DNA from: Cellvibrionales bacterium UBA1963
GTDB taxonomy: Bacteria; Pseudomonadota; Gammaproteobacteria; Pseudomonadales; UBA7434
Direction of reading: 5' to 3'
DNA: 64,000 bases
Assembly: GCA_002336035.1 (NCBI GenBank)
Contig: DDED01000073.1
Location: 7,277 to 71,276 of the forward strand
Under the pieces are notes generated by a model. That model worked only from the letters and a program-made list of their open reading frames with translations, made no database searches and was not told the DNA's origin. Made by a program: the position numbers and the translations under genes. Shown in pieces: positions 8,849 to 18,026 of this stretch. The first letter of the stretch is position 1. Each line of letters starts with the position of its first letter.

Positions 8849-9928
8849 TTACAAATACTGCTGTAAGGTTTGTTTAAGTAAATCAGTATCAAAATCATTA
8901 CTGATAAAAGCTTCGCCTATCGCGCGCAGCAGTACTAAGCGTAACTGACCATCAAGAACTTTTTTGTCCATGCCCATTAACGCCATCATCGCATCGGTAT
9001 CAGGTAAATTATCAGGTGCTGAGACGGGTAACCCAGCCGCGGCGATCAAACCAATCGCCCGTCTAAGCTCCGATGCTTTGATGAGCCCTAACCGCATGGA
9101 AAGATCGAGGGCCATGATCATCCCAAAGCCGACAGCTTCACCGTGAAGCCACGTCTTGTATTGGGTGGCTGTCTCAATTGCGTGACCAAATGTATGACCT
9201 AAATTAAGAATCGCGCGGATACCGCCTTCACGTTCATCTGCTGCTACCACCTTGGCTTTATTTTCACAAGATCGTGCAATAGCGTATTGCAAAACCGCTT
9301 GATTCCGGGCCATTAGAGCCGCTATGTTGTCCTCAAGCCAAACGAAGAAATCAGCGTCACAAATCAAACCGTACTTGATCACCTCCGCTAAACCGGCTTG
9401 ATACTCACGCGAAGGCAGGGTTGACAGTGTATCAGTATCAATTAACACCGACGCGGGCTGGTGAAATGCACCGATCATATTCTTACCTAAAGCATGATTC
9501 ACCCCTGTTTTACCGCCAACGGATGAGTCAACTTGGGCAAGCAGCGTTGTAGGTATCTGGATAAACCTAACCCCTCGCTGGTAACATGCAGCAGCGAAAC
9601 CTGTCATGTCCCCAACAACACCGCCACCCAGGGCAATCAATGTTGTGCTTCGATTATGGCGCTGATTCAAAAGCGCCTCAAATACGCGCTCAACCGTTGC
9701 CAGTTTTTTGTATTGTTCGCCATCGGGCAAGATAATGGAATGCGCACTCGGCATTTTAGCGAGCAGTGGCTCTAAGTACAACGGTGCAATCGTTTCATTA
9801 GTGACGACCATTAGCTGGCCAGAGCCAATATGCTGCCGTAACAGGGCGTCGTCTTTTAATAGTCCCTCACCGATGGTGATGGGATAACTTCGCTCGGCCA
9901 AGTCGACTTGAAGAGTGATAGATGTCAC
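8849..9928 (-). CDS. aroB: 3-dehydroquinate synthase
   Basis: The 359-residue enzyme has the NAD-binding and metal-site core [20 protein letters not shown], then [20 protein letters not shown] and the histidine segments [12 protein letters not shown] and [10 protein letters not shown] that bind zinc. It converts DAHP to 3-dehydroquinate in the shikimate pathway. I take GTG at 9926-9928 as the start because AAAGG lies 8 bases upstream, giving [17 protein letters not shown] as in other AroB proteins; a TTG three codons further upstream is possible. It forms a transcription unit with aroK and damX. Confidence 0.94.
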   Translation of the reverse strand: MTSITLQVDLAERSYPITIGEGLLKDDALLRQHIGSGQLMVVTNETIAPLYLEPLLAKMPSAHSIILPDGEQYKKLATVERVFEALLNQRHNRSTTLIALGGGVVGDMTGFAAACYQRGVRFIQIPTTLLAQVDSSVGGKTGVNHALGKNMIGAFHQPASVLIDTDTLSTLPSREYQAGLAEVIKYGLICDADFFVWLEDNIAALMARNQAVLQYAIARSCENKAKVVAADEREGGIRAILNLGHTFGHAIETATQYKTWLHGEAVGFGMIMALDLSMRLGLIKASELRRAIGLIAAAGLPVSAPDNLPDTDAMMALMGMDKKVLDGQLRLVLLRAIGEAFISNDFDTDLLKQTLQQYL

Positions 9929-10090
9929 GTTGATCAACCTTTCTCAATGAATATGTGCCATTTAACCATTAACAACGGTAAAATCAAAATATGCGCGATC
10001 TTTAAAGAGCTATTTGATCCATCCATTGGCCTCTCATCGATTGACCAAACGAGAGCAGACCTTCATCTCAGTGCAGCATTAGGGGGCCAT

Positions 10091-10645
10091 TCATTGTGGC
10101 GTGTGACGCGAATTTTTGTTGCTGCTGTGCAGTAATTCAAGCTCTTTAACAATAGACTGTGCGGTTAAGCGGGGCTTATTATTTTCAGTTGCACAGATAA
10201 TATCAGCCACTTCTTTATACAAAGGCTCGCGGATTGTCATCAACGCCTTAAGTGTCTGCTCTGGATCTCCATGATTAAGAAGCGGTCGAGAGCGATCGTT
10301 ACCCGTCCGTTTGAGCTGCTGATTCACACTGGCCTGCAAAAAAACTGAGGTGCCAGACTGGCTTAATAAATGCCTATTATCTTCTCGAACAACAATACCG
10401 CCACCTGTAGCAATGACCGCAGGCGATGCCTGACATATATCACATAACACTTTATGCTCACGATCGCGAAAGCCTTGCTCCCCTTCAACATCAAATATCC
10501 AAGGGATATCTGCGCCGCTGCGCTCTTCTATCTCATGGTCGGTATCAATAAAAGGCAATTGCAATGCATTCGCTAAATAACGCCCAATAGTTGTTTTACC
10601 AGCCCCCATTGGACCTATCAGGAAAATTCTCGTTACGACTGTCAT
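10091..10645 (-). CDS. aroK: Shikimate kinase
   Basis: The 184-residue protein has the P-loop IFLIGPMGAGKTTIGRYLA and the shikimate-binding segment FIDTDHEIEERSGADIPWIF. It also has EGEQGFRDREHKVL, the VIATGGGIVV motif and the lid RTGNDRSRPLL, all as in AroK. It phosphorylates shikimate with ATP. It sits between pilQ and aroB as in Pseudomonas and enterics. The C-terminal tail after about residue 170 is polar and not conserved. Confidence 0.94.
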   Translation of the reverse strand: MTVVTRIFLIGPMGAGKTTIGRYLANALQLPFIDTDHEIEERSGADIPWIFDVEGEQGFRDREHKVLCDICQASPAVIATGGGIVVREDNRHLLSQSGTSVFLQASVNQQLKRTGNDRSRPLLNHGDPEQTLKALMTIREPLYKEVADIICATENNKPRLTAQSIVKELELLHSSNKNSRHTPQ

Positions 10646-10708
10646 AAAGCACCGAATTACTTTTGCTAGCTGGTTAAAAGTAGCTATTTATAGCACAAGG
10701 CAACTGAA

Positions 10709-12490
10709 TTAGTCTAACACGCGATCAGTTAATATTTTAGGTGTTATAAAAATAAGTAGCTCATTTTTTTGGTGGCCAACGATGGTTCGTTTAAACAACC
10801 GTCCTAGTAAGGGAATATCGCCTAATAATGGCACTTTGGTCTCTTGCTCCAATTCACTTTCTCTAAATATACCACCTAATACAATTGTCTTGCCGTTGTC
10901 GACTAAGGCCTGAGTCCGTATCTCATTTTTTAAAATAATTGGTACTTGTGAATTATTCTCTCCATAGACTTTATCTTCACTGCGCGAGTCTTGCTTAATC
11001 ACCAAGTCCAGTATTAACCGATTATCAGCGGTGATGGTAGGCCTAACGTTTAAACTTAACACGGCCTCTCTAAACTTGATTGTGGATCGACCACTAGCAG
11101 AAGATTCTACATAGGGAATCTCTTCACCTGATTTTATTTCAGCCTCTTGCTTATCACCAGTGATGATCCTTGGTTGTGAAATAATCTCTCCTCGACCTTC
11201 TGCAGCAATAGCGCTTAGTTCAGCGTTGAGGGCAAAATTATCACTGAGAAAGCCAACCGCAATAGTCTGGGGTTGGCCGATAGCCTCACTCACACCAAGA
11301 TCAACAAAATTGGCCTCGGGAAAGCGAAGACTTGCATTACCATTGGCAAAATCGAAGACACTAGTAAGATCATCACCCGAGCCTGACGGGTTAGACAATG
11401 ACTCAAGACTGCCACCGATACCAAAGCGATCCCCAGTGCCTTGTTGAGCCGCACCACCGCCCCAGCGAACCCCAATTTGCTGATCAAAGCTATCATTGGC
11501 CACAACAATTCTCGCCTCAACCATAACCTGCCTAAGGGGAATGTCTATCTGTTCAATAAGCTCGCGAAAGGTAGCTATATTATCTGTTGTATCAGTGACC
11601 AAAAGTGCGTTGGTTCTCTGATCGACAACTATTCTTCCTCGCGATGATAGAAATGGTGCACTGTCGCTGCCAACGTCAGCGTACGGTTCTAAACTAGCTT
11701 GATCACCCAACAATGAATAAATGTCATTTGCTGTTGCGTAACGAATGTGTATTATTTCTGTATGCAATGGTGACAAATTCTCTAGCTGCTGACGAGACTC
11801 AATTGCCTGTAACTCTCGCTCAGCAATTTCATTAGCTGGCGCCACCATTAACACATTTCCAACACGGTGCTGGCCAAGGCCTTTGGTTTTTAAGATCAAT
11901 GCTAAGGCTTGATCCCATGGCACATCTTTTAATCTTAAGGTGATGCTACCAGTGACAGAATCTGATGTTACTAAGTTCAAGTCAGTAAAATCTGCAATAA
12001 TTTGCAGAACAGAGCGAACCTGAATATCTTGGAAATTCAATGATAAGGGGTCGCCGCTATAAATTGGCTCTATTGTATCGCTCATACCAATATCATTTTT
12101 ATTTTCAAGAGTAAGTGTAAATTGATGCAGAGAAAAAACCGAAGTTAAGGTCGTTGGCGACTCAGTGAAAATTTCAATATTTATGCGGTCATCGACCCTT
12201 TTAACGAAAAAATTATTCGCAACTGTGTTAAAGTCTTGAACGTTATAATTGTTTGCAAGGCCTTCTTTAAGCTCCGTTGAAGGAAAATCTAAAACAATCG
12301 AATATTGATTAACAACAATAGAAGGCTTCATCACTCGATCAAAAAAGGTAACCACTAAGCTCGGGGTGCCATTGCTTCCCAATTGAAAATTAAGATCTGT
12401 TATCTGTCCCGCCTGCACATTCGATAGTAGAAGGCAGAGAAAGCAAGATAAAAATTGACCCGATACCCGTTTATAAATGCTAATTATCAT
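10709..12490 (-). CDS. pilQ: Type IV pilus secretin
   Basis: The 593-residue outer-membrane secretin begins with a signal peptide ending near SNVQA. It then has one AMIN domain (about residues 30-125), an STN/N0 domain (LNFQDIQVRSVLQIIADFT), secretin N1 (ATANDIYSLLGDQ) and the secretin barrel with the conserved KVPLLGDIPLLGRLFKRT near the C terminus. It forms the gated pore for pilus exit. One AMIN domain rather than two makes it shorter than P. aeruginosa PilQ. ATG overlaps the pilP stop by four bases, indicating translational coupling. Confidence 0.95.
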   Translation of the reverse strand: MIISIYKRVSGQFLSCFLCLLLSNVQAGQITDLNFQLGSNGTPSLVVTFFDRVMKPSIVVNQYSIVLDFPSTELKEGLANNYNVQDFNTVANNFFVKRVDDRINIEIFTESPTTLTSVFSLHQFTLTLENKNDIGMSDTIEPIYSGDPLSLNFQDIQVRSVLQIIADFTDLNLVTSDSVTGSITLRLKDVPWDQALALILKTKGLGQHRVGNVLMVAPANEIAERELQAIESRQQLENLSPLHTEIIHIRYATANDIYSLLGDQASLEPYADVGSDSAPFLSSRGRIVVDQRTNALLVTDTTDNIATFRELIEQIDIPLRQVMVEARIVVANDSFDQQIGVRWGGGAAQQGTGDRFGIGGSLESLSNPSGSGDDLTSVFDFANGNASLRFPEANFVDLGVSEAIGQPQTIAVGFLSDNFALNAELSAIAAEGRGEIISQPRIITGDKQEAEIKSGEEIPYVESSASGRSTIKFREAVLSLNVRPTITADNRLILDLVIKQDSRSEDKVYGENNSQVPIILKNEIRTQALVDNGKTIVLGGIFRESELEQETKVPLLGDIPLLGRLFKRTIVGHQKNELLIFITPKILTDRVLD

Positions 12491-13011
12491 TGTTTAATTA
12501 CCTGCATTTTTATTGTCCTCACTCGATTAGCCCAAGTGTTTTGGCCATTACTAATTATTTCATTAACTTGTAAATACTCATTACTTACATCCGTGACACG
12601 GCCATGATTTCGCCCAATAAATTGACCCTTTTTTACCTTATGTATTTGGCCGTTACTGGTCATTAATAAAGCCCATTGAATAGAAAATTGACTGATCGTT
12701 CCAACCATAGTCATCTTCTCGATTTGAATACTTTCTAAGTAATGCTTAGCCCTGTTAAAATCTGGCTTAACCATATCCTGCTCATTATGCGATAGGTTTT
12801 TTTCAGGCAGAGAATCAATTGCAGGCGTAAAAGGCGACCGATAACTAGCAACATCGTATTTAAAAGAGTGATAGCTTTCGGACTTAGGGATATCGATAAC
12901 TGTTGGTACTGCATCACGACTCACTGCGTCAATGAATGCAGCCAAATCTTGATGGTTGTTGCCACCACAAGAAGACAAGAAAACAACCACACAAAGAATA
13001 ACGCTCCTCAT
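12487..13011 (-). CDS. pilP: Type IV pilus inner-membrane lipoprotein
   Basis: Starting at ATG 13011 (AGGTGG just upstream) gives a 174-residue protein with a lipoprotein signal, VILCVVVFLSSCGG, whose lipobox cysteine is followed by a disordered linker. A compact C-terminal PilP domain follows (KMTMVGTISQFSIQWALL, then GQFIGRNHGRVTDVSNEYLQ). PilP bridges the PilN-PilO dimer to PilQ. It is coupled upstream to pilO (one-base gap) and downstream to pilQ (four-base overlap). Confidence 0.93.
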   Translation of the reverse strand: MRSVILCVVVFLSSCGGNNHQDLAAFIDAVSRDAVPTVIDIPKSESYHSFKYDVASYRSPFTPAIDSLPEKNLSHNEQDMVKPDFNRAKHYLESIQIEKMTMVGTISQFSIQWALLMTSNGQIHKVKKGQFIGRNHGRVTDVSNEYLQVNEIISNGQNTWANRVRTIKMQVIKQ

Positions 13012-13012
13012 G

Positions 13013-13663
13013 TCAACCACCTGCCATTGCAGAATTTTTTTCAGCAATTTTATAACGGTATGTTTTTGCTAAAATAGTCATCGAAAGCTGGTCAGAACTG
13101 TTATCTTCTAAAGATATATCAAAGTCATGTAGCGTAACAATTCGCGGCAAACTTGAAACTCCACTAACAAAAGCCGCCAAGTCATGATACGAACCTGAAA
13201 CGTCGATCATAATGGGAAGCTCAATGAAGAAATCTTTAGGTATTTCATCTTTTAACTCAATTTTTTTGAACACTAAACCGTTATTTACACCCGCATGAGT
13301 TATATCTTCAAGCAACGCGGGAACTTCAGTCTCTGAGGGAAGCTGGCCAATCAGTCCTTCAAAAATAGTTTGCATTTGAAGGACTTGTTGTTTTAACTTT
13401 GTTAGATCAGCAGCCTCTGCGTATTTTTTCTGATAATCAATTTTAAGACTTAACTCTTTATTTTTTTCAAAAAGTAATAAGTCAATTTTTTCTTTTAACA
13501 CTAAAAAACCTGAGGCAGATAAACAAATTATAAAAAAAATTGACAGCACCGAGACTCTCAGACCTTTAGGCCAAGAACTAAGGTCATACCAATCAATTGC
13601 AGCCATATCAAAATGCCGCAAATTTTTTACCCAAATTTGAATCGATAAGAATTGTACTTTCAT
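13013..13663 (-). CDS. pilO: Type IV pilus alignment protein PilO
   Basis: The 216-residue protein has a short cytoplasmic N terminus, one transmembrane helix (VSVLSIFFIICLSASGFLVL, about 38-57), a coiled coil of about 55 residues and a ferredoxin-like periplasmic domain containing LPSETEVPALLEDITHAG, as in PilO. It heterodimerises with PilN. The start overlaps the pilN stop by four bases. Confidence 0.93.
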   Translation of the reverse strand: MKVQFLSIQIWVKNLRHFDMAAIDWYDLSSWPKGLRVSVLSIFFIICLSASGFLVLKEKIDLLLFEKNKELSLKIDYQKKYAEAADLTKLKQQVLQMQTIFEGLIGQLPSETEVPALLEDITHAGVNNGLVFKKIELKDEIPKDFFIELPIMIDVSGSYHDLAAFVSGVSSLPRIVTLHDFDISLEDNSSDQLSMTILAKTYRYKIAEKNSAMAGG

Positions 13664-14229
13664 GAATCAGGCTCATCTGGCTGATTATTAATTTGATGAA
13701 CATCAACCTCGAGAACAAAACGTTTTAAAGGTTGTTGTTGGTCGCTCTCAACGATGGATAGAAGCTCAGCCCCTTGCAGCCACGGTGAGGCGTCTAGCCT
13801 TCTCATTAATGAAGAGACCTGACCATTGACTGAAGCCAAACCCACGATTGTTAACATCTGTTGCTGCCTTGATAAATTCGTGTAATAAACACCCTCTGGC
13901 AACGTTTTAACCAGCTGATCAAACACATGAACAACCATAGGTCGATAGCCTTGCAAGGATTGTATAACCTCCATTCGAAAATCTAATTGTTCACGTTGAA
14001 TCGATATACTTTTAATCTGATTTATTTTTTTATCTAAAAGTGATACGTGAGTTAATAAATAACCATTTCGTGATACTTGCTTTGATATACGACGCTCAAC
14101 GTCATAAAACGCTAGCATGCAACTGATCATTGATAAAATAAAACATATCACTAGATTTCTTAAGAAATCTTTTCTGACTTTTTCACGGGCATTTTCACGC
14201 CACGGTAATAAGTTAATCGTTATTGACAC
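13660..14229 (-). CDS. pilN: Type IV pilus alignment protein PilN
   Basis: The likely start is GTG at 14227-14229, with GAGG 6 bases upstream, which gives the canonical PilN beginning (SITINLLPWRENAREKVRK). The NLLPWR motif binds the PilM cleft. A transmembrane helix (LVICFILSMISCMLAFY), a coiled coil and a periplasmic ferredoxin-like domain follow, with a total of 189 residues. The gene overlaps the end of pilM by ten bases. A longer upstream frame exists but would put 9 non-conserved residues before the NLLPWR region. Confidence 0.92.
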   Translation of the reverse strand: MSITINLLPWRENAREKVRKDFLRNLVICFILSMISCMLAFYDVERRISKQVSRNGYLLTHVSLLDKKINQIKSISIQREQLDFRMEVIQSLQGYRPMVVHVFDQLVKTLPEGVYYTNLSRQQQMLTIVGLASVNGQVSSLMRRLDASPWLQGAELLSIVESDQQQPLKRFVLEVDVHQINNQPDEPDS

Positions 14230-15332
14230 GACAGGCCTCGCATCGCAAGTCCGCATGCAACCATCGACAATGAACCGTTATCGTTTATTGCATGACAGTC
14301 TACTGACTCAGCCACTTGCATATGAGCCAGTGGATTCGCAACGCTGGTTGGTATTTTAAGCCAATCACCTAGCCAAATTGAAAGCTCGTTAATAGACAAA
14401 AAATTACCTGCTAATATAATACGGTCAATTTGTTCGTGCTGACTTGAAGACATGAAAAATTGCAAGGCAGCTTGTATGTGCAGAGCAATTTTTTCTTTGT
14501 CTTCATTTTTATTATCTTCACCGACTAATTGAAGCAGTTCATTTTCAGCGCTTTTTACTTTATCGTCTATGGCTCGATCGGTTTCGTTATCATTGACAAC
14601 GAAAGACCCTTCTTTATGAAAAACAGCCGTCTCACCTTTTATCACCGTCAGAGATAAGCCAGAATTACGCTCAAATAAAGCAATGATTTCATTACTTTTG
14701 TAGGCATGGTTTTTTTTAATCAAGGAAAAGGCACGTTCAATATTGTAAATCTTAATATCAACAATGACAGGGTCTAAGCCAATTTTTGTAAGTATATCGA
14801 CTCTTTCATCAATCATTTCTTTTCGGCATGCTGCCAATAATATTTCACTGTCTTTATTACCGCCGGTATTGATTGTTGCAAAGTCTATCGACACATCATC
14901 CAGCGGATAAGGAATATACTTGTCTGCATCAGCAAATATTTTTGCTTCCAGATAATCGTCATTCAGATTGGCTGGCATATAAATCGTTTTAGTAATAACT
15001 GAAGACCCTGAAACAGCTATTGCAACTTTTTTGGTTCGAGTGTTTGCCTCTTCAATTAAACTTAATAGCTGCTCGCAAACAATATCAGGATTTTTTATTG
15101 CCCCATTCACAATGGCGTTCATTGGTAATTTTTTAATTGCATAACTTATGACTGTCAAATCTTGACCGTCTGCATCTAACTCAACCAGCACTATAAACTG
15201 GTCATTTATATCGATACCCAGTAAAGAAGGCGTCTTCCGCAGATTTTTTACCGCACGTTTAATGCCATATGAATTAATAGTGTCTTGTAACGATTGCATT
15301 ACTATTTTTAAGTTATTGATATACTTCACCAT
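14220..15332 (-). CDS. pilM: Type IV pilus actin-like assembly protein
   Basis: The 370-residue cytoplasmic protein has the actin-fold opening SLLGIDINDQFIVLVELDADG and a long central helical part. It ends with DRIILAGNFLSINELSIWLGD and a conserved-type PLAHM segment. It binds the N terminus of PilN. The start is ATG at 15330-15332 behind a strong AGGAGG at 6 bases. About 35 extra basic residues precede the usual start of the domain. It heads the pilMNOPQ operon and faces mrcA across about 170 bases, the classic arrangement. Confidence 0.93.
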   Translation of the reverse strand: MVKYINNLKIVMQSLQDTINSYGIKRAVKNLRKTPSLLGIDINDQFIVLVELDADGQDLTVISYAIKKLPMNAIVNGAIKNPDIVCEQLLSLIEEANTRTKKVAIAVSGSSVITKTIYMPANLNDDYLEAKIFADADKYIPYPLDDVSIDFATINTGGNKDSEILLAACRKEMIDERVDILTKIGLDPVIVDIKIYNIERAFSLIKKNHAYKSNEIIALFERNSGLSLTVIKGETAVFHKEGSFVVNDNETDRAIDDKVKSAENELLQLVGEDNKNEDKEKIALHIQAALQFFMSSSQHEQIDRIILAGNFLSINELSIWLGDWLKIPTSVANPLAHMQVAESVDCHAINDNGSLSMVACGLAMRGLSCQ

Positions 15333-15503
15333 CGTCACCCTCCTCTGTTCGTGAATAATTCGCCAAGTTGTTAGATAATGGCTTGCTTTGGAACGTTATT
15401 TGCACTTATTTCTGCGATTCGCTTTTTTTACTTGTTTTCTTCGCTTTCTTTTCGCTATCCTGTCCAATTAATAATTTGTGTCCCCAAGGTCAAACAGACA
15501 AAT

Positions 15504-18026
15504 ATGCAAGCACGAAAGTCCACATTAAAAACTCTTTTTACATTGATCCTGTTAGTCGCTCTATCTGGCGTCATCATTGTCTGTGCAACATATTTATATC
15601 TTAGCCCGAAGTTACCGTCAGTCGATGTGCTGCAAGAGGCAAAATTTCAAGTACCTTTGCGAATCTATTCACAAAATGGAAAATTAATGGGAGAGTTTGG
15701 AGAAAAGCTAAGAACTCCAATAAAAAAAGAACAAGTGCCCTCTCAATTTATCAACGCTATTTTGTCAGCGGAGGACGATAGATTTTTACAACATCAAGGT
15801 GTCGACATGGCAGGATTGTTGCGAGCCGCATTGCAACTCTTCGCATCTGGTAAGATTCAAAGTGGCGGTAGCACTATTACCATGCAAGTTGCTCGCAATT
15901 TTTTCCTTAGCAGTGAGAAAACTTTTTTACGGAAATTCAACGAGATTTTTTTGGCCATACAAATAGAACAAAGCCTGTCTAAAGATCAAATTCTTGAGCT
16001 TTATATGAATAAAATTTATTTAGGCAAACGCGCTTATGGAGTTCAAGCTGCGGCACAGGTCTATTATGGGAAGCCGATTAATGAGCTAAATCTAGCGCAA
16101 TTAGCAATGATTGCCGGCTTACCAAAAGCGCCTTCGGCTTATAACCCCATCAACAACCCTCAGCGAGCATTAATACGTCGCAATTGGATTCTAGGCAGGA
16201 TGAACAAGCTAGGTTTTATATCCGAGGAGGAGCAGACACTATCTACCTCACAACCAGTCACTGCTCGCTATCATGGCACCACTCTTGAATTAGAGGCCGG
16301 TCATGCTGCGGAAATAGCACGTAATCTTGCAGTAGAAAAACTGGGACGTAATGCGTATACCGATGGCTTTACCATTAAAACAACTATTAATAGTCACCAG
16401 CAAATACTGGCTCAACAAGCCGTCGAAAACGGCTTATACAACTATGATCTAAGGCATGGCCACCGCGGACCTGAGCAAACGTTTCCTTTGGATCAGCGCG
16501 AGCAATGGCCATCAATGATCAATCAATTACAGACGATCAACGGTCTACGGCCAGCAGTAATCATATCTTTCTCTAACACGCCAAAGCCACCTCAAGCAGT
16601 GTCAAACGATGCCCCAGAGCTCCATAACAATGAAGAACAGTCACCGTCAATTAACCCTCAGAATTACGTACATTTACTCCTTCCTGACAACCAAAATATT
16701 GTCTTTCTTTGGAATAAAAAAACCAACCCTTTACGAGTCTACATCACAGAAAATAAACGCGGCCCAACGGTAAATAATCTTGCAGAATTATTTAAGCCCG
16801 GAGATGTGATCCGAATAAAAACCTCGTCTAAAAGCCAAGATTTATTCATAACGCAAATTCCTGATGTCAGCGCCAGTTTAATTGCTATACAACCAAATGA
16901 AGGCGCAATTAGCGCATTAATTGGTGGCTTTGATTTCAGATCAAGTAAGTTTAATCGTGCTACTCAAGCCCATCGCCAAACTGGCTCAAACCTGAAGCCT
17001 TTCATATACGCAGCCGCCCTCGAAAGTGGTTTCACCGCTGCCACTCTTATTAATGATGCTCCCATTGTATTCTCAGATCAACAACTCGAAAGTGATTGGC
17101 GACCTCAAAATTCAGGCGGTACTTTTTCTGGGCCAACAACCATTCGTCAAGCTTTGTATAAATCTAAAAACTTAGTTTCAATTCGCTTACTGCAAGAGCT
17201 GGGTATTGGCAACGCAATACGCTACTTAGATCGTTTTACGTTCAATGATAGGCCGCTACCAAGAGACTTATCACTAGCATTAGGAAGTTATGCCATGACA
17301 CCGCTGCAACTAGCCACTGCTTATTCAAGCATTGCAAATGGTGGCTACAAAGTAACGCCGTATCTTGTTGATGAGATCCTTGACAGAGATGGAAAAGTGA
17401 TTTTTAAATCGCCTAGAGTCAACACTTGCATCGACTGCTTCAATACACGAATATCAGCCAATGTTGACAACCAAGAATTCAAAGAGGCCGATTCTCTTGA
17501 CGCTTTATTGAGTGAGAAAGTGAAGTCCGGTGAGCCAGCTAAAAGAATTATGGATGCACGAGTGGTGTACATTATCGATAGTATTTTAAAAGACGCTATT
17601 CAGAAAGGAACAGCAAGAAAAGCCAAGGTTTTAGGTCGCTCCGATTTGGCAGGAAAAACCGGCACCACAAACGGTCCTACCGATGCCTGGTTTTCTGGCT
17701 ACCATCCTGATTTAGTCGTCACCACATGGCTAGGATTTGATAATAATCAAAATATTGGTACCCGTGAGTATGGTGGCTCAGCAGCTTTGCCTATATGGAT
17801 AGACTTTATGCGAGGCAATCTCGACAAGCTTGACCAAACCACAGCTATTCGGCCTAGCGGTATGGTATCCGTGAAGATCGACAGTGAGTCTGGTCTTATA
17901 GCAAATGAGCTGTCAAAAAATACCCGCTTTGAACTGTTCCTCGAAGAACACTCTCCACAACCAACGTCCACCATATTGCGCGCATCGAAACCTAAAGAAA
18001 TGCGAATCAATGAAGAATTATTTTAG
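15504..18026 (+). CDS. mrcA: Penicillin-binding protein 1A
   Basis: Starting at ATG 15504 gives 840 residues: a cytoplasmic tip and transmembrane helix (FTLILLVALSGVIIVCATYL), then a GT51 glycosyltransferase domain (ILSAEDDRFLQHQGVD with the catalytic Glu, GGSTITMQVARNFF). An OB-like insert and the transpeptidase follow, with TGSNLKPF (SxxK), SKN and GKTGTTN motifs. It polymerises and cross-links peptidoglycan in the periplasm. An open frame extends upstream to 15378, but the conserved PonA start (SPKLPSVDVLQ region) fits the shorter form. The stop overlaps the maeB stop tail to tail. Confidence 0.94.
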   Translation: MQARKSTLKTLFTLILLVALSGVIIVCATYLYLSPKLPSVDVLQEAKFQVPLRIYSQNGKLMGEFGEKLRTPIKKEQVPSQFINAILSAEDDRFLQHQGVDMAGLLRAALQLFASGKIQSGGSTITMQVARNFFLSSEKTFLRKFNEIFLAIQIEQSLSKDQILELYMNKIYLGKRAYGVQAAAQVYYGKPINELNLAQLAMIAGLPKAPSAYNPINNPQRALIRRNWILGRMNKLGFISEEEQTLSTSQPVTARYHGTTLELEAGHAAEIARNLAVEKLGRNAYTDGFTIKTTINSHQQILAQQAVENGLYNYDLRHGHRGPEQTFPLDQREQWPSMINQLQTINGLRPAVIISFSNTPKPPQAVSNDAPELHNNEEQSPSINPQNYVHLLLPDNQNIVFLWNKKTNPLRVYITENKRGPTVNNLAELFKPGDVIRIKTSSKSQDLFITQIPDVSASLIAIQPNEGAISALIGGFDFRSSKFNRATQAHRQTGSNLKPFIYAAALESGFTAATLINDAPIVFSDQQLESDWRPQNSGGTFSGPTTIRQALYKSKNLVSIRLLQELGIGNAIRYLDRFTFNDRPLPRDLSLALGSYAMTPLQLATAYSSIANGGYKVTPYLVDEILDRDGKVIFKSPRVNTCIDCFNTRISANVDNQEFKEADSLDALLSEKVKSGEPAKRIMDARVVYIIDSILKDAIQKGTARKAKVLGRSDLAGKTGTTNGPTDAWFSGYHPDLVVTTWLGFDNNQNIGTREYGGSAALPIWIDFMRGNLDKLDQTTAIRPSGMVSVKIDSESGLIANELSKNTRFELFLEEHSPQPTSTILRASKPKEMRINEELF

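Noticed and set aside
9908..10135. 75-codon plus-strand frame between aroB and aroK
   Set aside because: Overlaps both neighbours' ends, has no recognisable domain, and the gap is better read as an operon spacer.
10709..12490. pilQ as a truncated gene, because it is shorter than P. aeruginosa PilQ
   Set aside because: Signal peptide, AMIN, STN, N1 and the full secretin barrel are all present; only a second AMIN domain is lacking.
15378..15503. Upstream extension of mrcA
   Set aside because: Adds 42 residues with an extra hydrophobic stretch not found in PBP1A; the region is the pilM/mrcA promoter gap.
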